Assembly: GCF_963924675.1 (NCBI RefSeq)
Contig: NC_089238.1
Span: forward strand, 46,146,879-46,210,878
Direction: 5' to 3'
Source of the DNA: Phocoena phocoena
Taxonomy: Eukaryota > Chordata > Mammalia > Artiodactyla > Phocoenidae
DNA: 64,000 nt
Part shown: positions 57,101 to 64,000 of the stretch, in pieces
Position numbering within the stretch: position 1 is the first letter of the stretch
Layout of the letters: every line of letters starts with the position of its first letter
Notes under the pieces: generated by a model
What the model saw: only the letters and a program-made list of their open reading frames with translations
Database searches by the model: none
What the model was told of the DNA's origin: nothing
Program-made: the position numbers and the translations under genes

Positions 57101-59785
57101 AAGGTGGGAAAAAGAGCTAACCGGTTTTAATATAGTGGAAATATATGCCTGTCACAGTTAAATTCCTTACAGAAGCAAGGAGAGAAATCTGGCTCTTAGT
57201 GTAAAGAAGTCAAGAAACCCACCTACTCCTCCCCTTCTCAAGTCTCAAGGGCCTAATTCTTAACCTGGTATTGGAAGACAAAGAAGGTCCTGATAAAGAC
57301 ATATCATTCTAACAGTTGCTGTCCACCACCCCACCAGGGTCTCCATGTTTACCTTGTTCTCACACTTTCGGAGTAACTTCTTCTTTCCCAGGTCATAGAC
57401 TCGCAGAAGCTTCCCCACACCAATCAACACCCTCCCCTGGAATGGGGCAATGGCAGCAGGGACCTCTTCCACTGGAGTCTGTGAGAGGAAAAACAGGTGA
57501 TGCAGCTATTAAAATATACAGCCATACCTCCTCAACCCAAAATGCCTTCTACAGGCATCTGTCAGGAAGACAGACAGCAAGTGATCATCTTTTGCTCAGA
57601 GAAAATAAACCACACATACAACAGTCTCTATAAAACAGAGTATTTGGGTAAACACTCCACTTCCCCAAGTGGATCAATGCCACAAGTGAAAAGAAGTCCT
57701 GGTACCTGATGAACACTTCAGAACCCATGTGAATTCAACTGGCACCATTAACTAAATGTGAAGCCTCAATATCAGAAAAGTGACTGTGGGACATGGAGGG
57801 AGGGGAAAGAAGTGCTAGTTTAAGGGACACCTTAGTTGTAAGGGAGACACAATGAGTTTAGCACAAAGAAGCCTCTGTGAAGTAACTATTTCCTAGAGAA
57901 CACTCCCCTTGTGGGACGCCTGGAGAAATCACATTCATGTGCTGTCAGTGTGGAAGAGAGAATAGGAATTTCTTCTATTTTAAAAATTATGGTAAAATAT
58001 ACACGACTTAATATTTAAACCATTTTCAAGTATATAGTTCAGTAACATTAAGCATATTCACAGTGTTGGATAATCATCACCACTATCCATCCCCAGAACT
58101 TTATTATCTTTCCAAGGGAAACTGTGTAACCATTAAACAGAAATCCACATTGTCACCCCTGCCCCGAGAATATTAATTCATTAGAACTGCTGAATTTTGG
58201 TTACAAATTGCTGCCTACTTAGTAAGACTAGAAAACAAGGGGCTACTTCAGTATGCATCTATTCCCCATGGAGGGTGGTTAGCACACAGGCCTCCTGTGG
58301 GACCAGCAAGCAGCAGAGCTTCACTGGAGCATTTTCCACGTGCCACCAAGAGATGGATCAGAAAGACCTGATCCACAACTTACACAAAAGTGGGAAAGTT
58401 TAGTAGGACCTAAGAACCAGGAAAACCACTGGCTGGTTCCTACCTTGTGCAAAAACTCCAGTTTTTCCCCATTGTTCACGAGCTTGTAGGTATAGACAAA
58501 GCCCCCGGCTACAGATCGGGGATTCAGTATCAGGTCTTTGGCCACACCCACCAGCACATACCAATCATCGCCAGTGTTGGAGAACCTGCACACAGCCACA
58601 CTGCATTTACAGAGAAAGAATCAGGAGTCAGGTATTAGTCACAGCCCAGAGAATTCCCATTCCAGTCTTCAAAACTCTGTATGTCCTGGGTTCCTTACCT
58701 AAAAGCAGCTTCATTCTGTTCCAGCTGGACAAGGTCCAGTGTGTTCCCCTGAATAGGATTCATCACTCGGATCACAGAGGCCCACTGTCCATTGCCAGCC
58801 TTAGGAGCTCCAAAAATGGACTCAGGGAGGTTTTCATTGAGGAATGCTGCTGCCATCTCCGCAGCCAGCTCTCGCTCATCCTCCCCTGCTGCTTCTACCA
58901 TTTCCTAAATCCAAAGAACCAAGGAAGAGTTGGTGTGTTCAGAGGTGGGTGCTGGGTGAGAAGTGGACAAGTAGCAAGAACACCTCCAGGGAGTGTTCAT
59001 AATACACGAAGTAGCCAAATCTGTCCACCAAAATCAGGATCAAAGGGAGAGGTATACAGACAAGGGGAAGAGGAAAGATCACTAAGGGGAAACTAAAGAA
59101 CTAACATCAGCTGTGGCGAATACTTGACTGGTGGTCTGAGAAACATGAAGATGAAAACACCTTTTTTCTATCTAACCCATCTGATTTCTCTTGCTAAGAG
59201 TACTTGTTTCCTCTTTTCTAGGCCAGGTACAGTTTTATATAGTTGGGACCATTTGTTTTTTGCTGGGAAATGGTTTCTGGAAGGAGCTGGTGTTGTGGGG
59301 AATACAAAAGCAGTCTCCTCTGGGCCCAATTTCAGGAAACAGATTGTTTTGGAAGTTCCAGGACTGGAGAACCGTTCCAGAGAAGTAGCTGAGTACTGAA
59401 TAAACCCAGCTCAGCATTTTAGTCCTAAGTCACAAGAAAGCCTCTAAAACCAAGGACTGTGGTAAAGGGCTCTGCGTGAAGGACCTGAAAAGAGCCTAGA
59501 TCTTCAAATATAACGAAGACTACAGCCATCAATTACACAGAGGTTTAAGCTTTTCAACACAATTTCACAGGAATGCCTTTTTATTGAACCCTGAAGGTTA
59601 AATGCATTACCTCTGCCATCTGCTGCTTCCTCTGAGCTTTTGTGGCCTCAGTGTAGGCATTATGGTCAGTCTCAATGATGATAAGGTTGTTACTTTCAGG
59701 GTGGATGACAAATTTCCTGGGTGTGTACTGCAGTGGAAAGGCTACTTGATTGAAGACAGCACCCAGCTTCTCCAATGCCAAAATC
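54045..59785 (-). CDS. SF3B3: SF3B3, 3' part of the gene: nine C-terminal coding exons
   Basis: Encodes splicing factor 3b subunit 3 (SAP130/SF3b130), the DDB1-like multi-beta-propeller scaffold of the SF3b complex in the nuclear U2 snRNP. It supports SF3B1, PHF5A and SF3B5 during branch-site recognition, and is also found in SAGA/STAGA-type complexes. Exons, in coding order: 59785-59611, 58904-58699, 58600-58444, 57478-57353, 56950-56738, 56225-56127, 55454-55311, 54692-54588, 54185-54045. All visible introns are GT-AG. Exon phases join exactly to an uninterrupted frame of 454 codons, close to or identical with the mammalian protein and ending [12 protein letters not shown] (stop 54047-54045). 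By the family length of about 1,217 residues this is roughly residues 764-1217, the CPSF-A/DDB1-family C-terminal region with the third propeller. Earlier exons were not found up to 64000, so the intron upstream of 59785 is at least 4.2 kb. No frameshift or missing residue is seen; this is a live gene. Confidence 0.97.
54588..54692 (-). CDS. SF3B3: SF3B3 coding exon (about residues 1137-1171)
   Basis: [20 protein letters not shown]... to ...FRSYYFPVK. 105 bases, phase 0. Acceptor tgccag, donor gtaggt. Confidence 0.96.
55311..55454 (-). CDS. SF3B3: SF3B3 coding exon (about residues 1089-1136)
   Basis: [20 protein letters not shown]... to ...LVPFTSHE. 144 bases, phase 0. Acceptor ttgcag, donor gtgaca (weak at +4/+5). 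Confidence 0.96.
56127..56225 (-). CDS. SF3B3: SF3B3 coding exon (about residues 1056-1088)
   Basis: [20 protein letters not shown]... to ...LLNGASQK. 99 bases, phase 0. Acceptor ttgtag, donor gtaaga. Confidence 0.96.
56738..56950 (-). CDS. SF3B3: SF3B3 coding exon (about residues 985-1055)
   Basis: [20 protein letters not shown]... to ...[11 protein letters not shown]. 213 bases, phase 0 at both ends. Acceptor ttccag, donor gtaagt. Propeller blade strands with the [12 protein letters not shown] motifs of the family. Confidence 0.97.
57353..57478 (-). CDS. SF3B3: SF3B3 coding exon (about residues 943-984)
   Basis: [20 protein letters not shown]... to ...LLRKCENK. 126 bases, phase 0 at both ends. 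Acceptor ctcacag, donor gtaaac. Confidence 0.96.
57975..58170 (-). repeat. L1 3'-end fragment, antisense, in SF3B3 intron
   Basis: 'ttatggtaaaatatacacga', 'catattcacagtgttggata', 'ccatccccagaactttatta'. Confidence 0.65.
58444..58600 (-). CDS. SF3B3: SF3B3 coding exon (about residues 890-942)
   Basis: (S)[20 protein letters not shown]... to ...GEKLEFLHK. 157 bases. Acceptor atgcag, donor gtagga. Confidence 0.96.
58699..58904 (-). CDS. SF3B3: SF3B3 coding exon (about residues 822-889)
   Basis: [17 protein letters not shown]... to ...[11 protein letters not shown]. 206 bases, ending in phase 2 (AG|T for Ser). Acceptor atttag, donor gtaagg. Contains the acidic linker segment. Confidence 0.96.
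59611..59785 (-). CDS. SF3B3: SF3B3 coding exon (about residues 764-821)
   Basis: Starts [20 protein letters not shown] after a split Arg codon (AG|G). Acceptor ccgtag, donor gtaatg after ...RKQQMAE. 175 bases. First SF3B3 exon in the window. Confidence 0.96.
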
Positions 59786-60151
59786 CTACGGCAAAAGGCA
59801 AGGAGTTAATAGGTCACCCACTCAGGACCAAGAAACTGGGGTTGAAATGGTCTTATAAGCAGTCACAGCAAACACGTCAATCCCTAAAGCTCTAATGTTG
59901 GCATTAGACAACAAGAAACAATAGCCTTCTTATCTAGATGATTACACGTTAAGAGACAAGGAGATCAGGGGAGGGCCTTTACTTTAGCAACAGCCCATCA
60001 CTGTTCATGGTGATTCCAGTTTCCACCAGTGAAACCTACATTAGAACCCTCAAAGGATTTTTTATCCCTCCAATAATAATGTGACAGTGAAAAGTTAAAA
60101 TTTCCTCTTGATTATTACTGACAAACCCTGATATAAGGAGTACAAATTCCA

Positions 60152-60455
60152 GGGCTTCCCTGGTGGTGCAATGGTTAAGAATCCGCCTGCCAATGCAGGG
60201 GACACGGGTTCGAGCCCTGATCCGGGAAGACCCCACATGCCGCGGAGCAACTAAGCACGTGAGCCACAACTACTAAGCCTGAGCTCTAGAGCCCGTGAGC
60301 CACAGCTACTGAGCCCACAAGCCACAACTACTGAAGCCCATGCGCCAAGACCCATGCTCCGCAACAAGAGAAGCCACTGCGATGAGAAGTCTGCACACCG
60401 CAACGAAGACCCAATACAGCCAAAAAAATAAATTAATAAAATTAAATTTTAAAAA
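60152..60455 (+). repeat. CHR-type SINE, long form, in SF3B3 intron
   Basis: Sense copy (antisense to SF3B3) with duplication agtacaaattcca / agtaccaattcca. Confidence 0.9.
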
Positions 60456-60650
60456 GAGTACCAATTCCAAATTTGTTGTGAAGCACTGCAATTATCTGAA
60501 CATATGTGGTACTTGTATGACAGTGTTTCATAAAATAAACTGGATGCCATCCTGAACGATAATCACCTAAGCTTTAGGAAATCCACAACGACGCACAAAG
60601 AGATGACAAGTATGAGTTCTACAACCTTTGTCAAAAGGGACAGAGATGTG

Positions 60651-60854
60651 GACTTCCCTGGTGACACAGTGGTTGAGAGTCCGCCTGTCGATGCAGGGGA
60701 CACGGGTTCATGCCCTGGTCTGGGAGGATCCCATATGCCGTGGAGCAGCTGGGCCCATGAGCCATGGCCACTGAACCTGCGCGACCGGAGCCTGTGCTCC
60801 GCAATGGGAGAGGCCACAACAGTGAGAGGCCTGCGTACCGCAAAAAAAAAAAAA
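60651..60854 (+). repeat. CHR-type SINE, short cetacean form
   Basis: Perfect 18-bp duplication aaaagggacagagatgtg at 60633-60650 and 60855-60872, with an A17-type tail. Likely among the youngest insertions here. Confidence 0.92.
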
Positions 60855-61079
60855 AAAAGGGACAGAGATGTGCATTAAGTCAAACTATAAGCAAAATGAG
60901 CAGAACCCAGATGCTCTTAAAAATATAGACACTTGGTCTCTAACAATGGAGTTTTATTTTTAATTTAAATATTCTTACAGATCATATACAATCTGACAGC
61001 AGACCTAAAAAACAATGGAAGATAGGAAAAACCATTTCAAAGTGCTGAAAGAAAAAAACAGCTAATTAAGAATCATTAA

Positions 61080-61401
61080 GGGACTTCCCTGGTGGCGCAG
61101 TGGTTAAGAATCCGCCTGCCAATGCAGGGAACATGGGTTCGAGCCATGGTCTGGGAAGATCCCACATGCCGCAGAGCAACTAAGCCTGTGTGCCACAACT
61201 ACTAAGCTTGTGTGCCACAACTACTGTAGCCCGTGTGCCTAAAGCCTGTGCTCCACAGCAAGAGAAGTCACTGTAATGAGAAGCCCATGCACTGCAGCAA
61301 AGAGTAGCCACCATTCACCACAACTAGAGAAAGCCTGTGCACAGCAACGAAGACCCAATGCAGCCATAAATAAATAAATGAATGTATTTTTTAAAAAAAA
61401 A
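61080..61401 (+). repeat. CHR-type SINE, long form
   Basis: Sense copy with aagaatcatta duplications at 61068 and about 61400. Confidence 0.9.
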
Positions 61402-61903
61402 GAATCATTAAAAAAGAGTACACTATAAAAACCAAAACATCTTCTAATAGACTATGATTAACAACATTCCACTCCCATAAATATCCAAATATTCTGAGGG
61501 GATAATTAGCAAGGTCCCTTTACTTGCAGACATTAAATCAAATACTTTACCAACATGTGAGTAAAAAAAAAAAATCAACTGCTAAACATCAAAAACTGTC
61601 ATTCTGCAAGGAAAAAAAAAGTACGGCATTAAAAAAACCCACAACCCCTGAGTTTTGATTCTTCTAGTCCAACCCACACACTGGCCTGCTTTCATAAAGG
61701 CACTCTACCACACCAAAAGGCAGACTCCAGACAGAGGGAGCACCTGCCCTAAGGGAGAAACATAACATGGGAAGGGACACAGATGCTCCCGTGTTGTATT
61801 CTTCCTTGGAAAACATGAGGCTAGCCAGCGTTTGTCAAAGTGGGGCATATACCACTGCTGATACCCAAGATGATTTCAGGCAGTTCTCAGATGGAGTTTT
61901 TTT

Positions 61904-62040
61904 TTTTTTTTTAATATTTATTTGGCTGTACCAGGTCTTAGTTGCAGCATGCAGGATCTAGTTCCCTGACCAGGGATCGAACCCGGGCCCCTGCATTGGG
62001 AGCATGGAGTCTTAACACTGGACCACCAGGGAAGTCCCTA
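61904..62040 (-). repeat. CHR-type SINE, short form
   Basis: Antisense copy with agatggagttttt duplications at 61889 and 62041. Confidence 0.88.
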
Positions 62041-63005
62041 AGATGGAGTTTTTAAAATATAATTCTTTAAAAAATAATTAGCCTTTTGTGTGCCAAAGGA
62101 TACCACCAAGAAAGTGAAAAGACAGGACTTCCCTGGTGGCGCAGTGGTTAAGAATCCGCCTGCCAATGCAGGGGACACGGGTTCGAGCCCTGGTCCAGGA
62201 AGATCCCACATGCCGCGGAGCAACTAAGCCCGTGCGCCACAACTACTAAGCCTGCGCTCAAGAACCAACGAGCCCCAACTACTGAGCCCATGTGCCACAA
62301 CTACTGAAGCACACACACCTAGAGTCTGTGCTCCGCAACAAAGAGAAGCCACCGCAATGAGAAGCCCGCTCACCGCAACGAAGAGTAGCCCCCACTTGCC
62401 ACAACTAGAGAAAGCCCACGCGCAGCAACGAAGACCCAACACAGCCATAAATAAATAAATACCAAAAATAAACAAAGAAAAGAAAGTGAAAAGACAATCC
62501 ACAGGAGAAAATATCTGCAAATCATATTATCTGATAAGGCAGTTGTATCTAAAACATAAAAAGAACTCTTACAAATTCAATGATAAAAAGACAACCCAAT
62601 TAAAAAATGGGCAAAGGATCTGAATAGACATTACTCCAAAGAAGAACAAAGAGCCAATATAAGCACATGAAATGATGCTCAACATCATTAACCATCAAAG
62701 AAATGCACATCTAAACCACAATGAGATATCACTTCACACTCTCTAGGATGGCTAGAATCAGAAAGTCATATAATAACAAGTGCTGGTAAAGATGTGCAGA
62801 AATTGGAATCCTCAAACCTCACTGGTGAAAACGTAAAATAGTCTAGCCACTTTGGAAAGCAGCCTGGCAGCTCCTCAAAAAGTTGAACAGTTACCAACAA
62901 TTCCACTCTTGCAGGTACATACCCAAGGAAAATGAAAATATACACCCACATAAAAACTTGTACGTGAGTGTTCACAGCAGCGTTATTCATAATAACCAAA
63001 AGTGA
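62041..63005 (+). repeat. L1 ORF2 3' part, interrupted by a SINE
   Basis: 'aaaatgggcaaaggatctga', 'atgatgctcaacatcattaa', 'ctttggaaagcagcctggca', 'gttcacagcagcgttattca'. The leftmost roughly 80 bases are uncertain. Confidence 0.75.
62125..62482 (+). repeat. CHR-type SINE, long form
   Basis: Sense copy inside L1, duplication agaaagtgaaaagaca at about 62109-62124 and about 62482-62498. Confidence 0.9.
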
Positions 63006-63494
63006 AAGTGAATGGTTCTGACAGTAAGTACTATGGACAGCGGTGTTTAAACTATGTTCCCAAGAATTCTTCTTTTATGTTTCACACAGCAGCCTTCCCT
63101 GATATTGTTCTGGGGGAAAAATGTTCTGCTGCTACAAAAAAAGTTTGAAAACCTGTGGAATTGTCAAAATTAATAAGGAATCAAGGAGATAGAGAGCACA
63201 TGTCGATAAAACAATTAGAGGATACATGGATGAGGCTAGGCCTTGAAAGGCAGAGATGTGTGTGGGAAGCATTCCAAGGACAGCTGCAGAGATAAAAAAC
63301 CAGGAAGGAATATATGGAGGTATGCAGGGAGAGTAATTCTGCTGGAGCATAAGGTATACAAAGGTGCTGACGCTTAGAAAGAGAGCGACAATGACTGAAA
63401 ACTTCCAAAAGTCTTTGCAAACAAATCTGGCAGTTCACTTGATTAAGTACCAAGTGACTCATATATCAAGAGGTCAGAGTTCCATTGTAAACAG

Positions 63495-63578
63495 CCAACA
63501 GTTATAACCAGGACATGTATGACCAACAGTTATAACCAGGACACGTATGACCAACAGTTATAACTAGGACATGTATGA
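63495..63578. repeat. 28-bp tandem repeat, three copies
   Basis: Unit starts ccaacagttataaccaggac and recurs at 63495, 63523 and 63551 with one or two substitutions. Lies in an SF3B3 intron. Confidence 0.85.
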
Positions 63579-63579
63579 C

Positions 63580-64000
63580 ACTAGTGGCATTAAAGGGTTA
63601 AAAAAGAAAACAAACACAACCAACCGCCAGAACTCTAGACAGTCAAACTGAATAGGTTATTTTCCATCTTGCAATACAGACAGAGTTCACTCCAATGTGA
63701 TCAGTGTAAATAATCTGTCAACCTGCAAAAGGCCTAAATAATTTATATTGGTTAATATTTAAGATATAACACTGCAAATGCAAGACAGAGTGAGAAAAGA
63801 TTATCAGTGAGCCAACAACGCCTGCTCTAAAACCAATCCAATGGCATGGCCCTTGAAAGCTAGAATCTTAAATCTCAGAGACTGAACTACACTGCTGAGT
63901 ATAGAAACTTGGCACTGAAGGTCTAAACAGAAGCTAAAACTCCCAAACACCAAGACTTGGCTACCAGGTACTTAAATCCTGAGCCAAATGAAGGCTTCAA
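63580..64000 (-). other. SF3B3: SF3B3 intron to window end
   Basis: No exon or recognised repeat. Confidence 0.5.

Noticed and set aside
59790..64000. Additional upstream SF3B3 exon
   Set aside because: Searched for the family text preceding ILALEKLG (a segment like EGIVAISTNTLR) on the minus strand and found none, so the next exon lies outside the window.

Overview
This window is vertebrate nuclear DNA, almost certainly from a whale or dolphin. At least 25 copies of the tRNA-derived CHR-type SINE, recognisable by heads reading cttccctggtggcgcagtgg, are scattered on both strands, many with intact target-site duplications. Long and short forms of this SINE at this density are known from Cetacea. 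The species call is inferred from repeat content. There is no bacterial or viral gene content: nearly every open reading frame here is a chance ORF in intronic, intergenic or repeat DNA.

Two protein-coding genes are supported, both on the minus strand. (1) SF3B3, encoding the SF3b 130-kDa subunit of the U2 snRNP, occupies about 53.1-64.0 kb. Its last nine coding exons (59785 down to 54045) are intact, have GT-AG splice sites and join in frame to give about the last 454 of roughly 1,217 residues. The remaining exons lie beyond 64 kb. (2) IL34, encoding the cytokine ligand of CSF1R, enters at the left edge. Only its first coding exon is present: 28 coding bases at 489-462 followed by a GTGAGT donor. 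The rest lies left of position 1. The order SF3B3 then IL34 on the same strand matches the arrangement I recall for human 16q22.

The roughly 52 kb between them is the 5' noncoding/first-intron territory of IL34 plus intergenic DNA. It is a layered record of retrotransposition: 3' ends of L1 on both strands, MaLR/MLT1 LTRs, MIR and L2 fragments, MER20 and MER5A hAT elements, a 55-bp mariner remnant, and CHR SINEs inserted into many of these. A roughly 300-bp CpG island at about 7.67-7.97 kb is the best candidate promoter for a short IL34 transcript.

Less ordinary items are a DNAJC7 5'-end pseudogene fragment (about 9.0-9.2 kb), an unidentified retrocopy-like 3' end with a good splice acceptor (14.6-15.2 kb), a pair of diverged inverted arms of about 230 bp separated by 1.6 kb (21.5-23.6 kb), a mariner hairpin resembling the precursors of the ruminant miR-2284/2285 family (43.5 kb), and a triple-nested insertion with three copies of one target site (11.7-12.3 kb). 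I found no evidence of a previously undescribed gene system.
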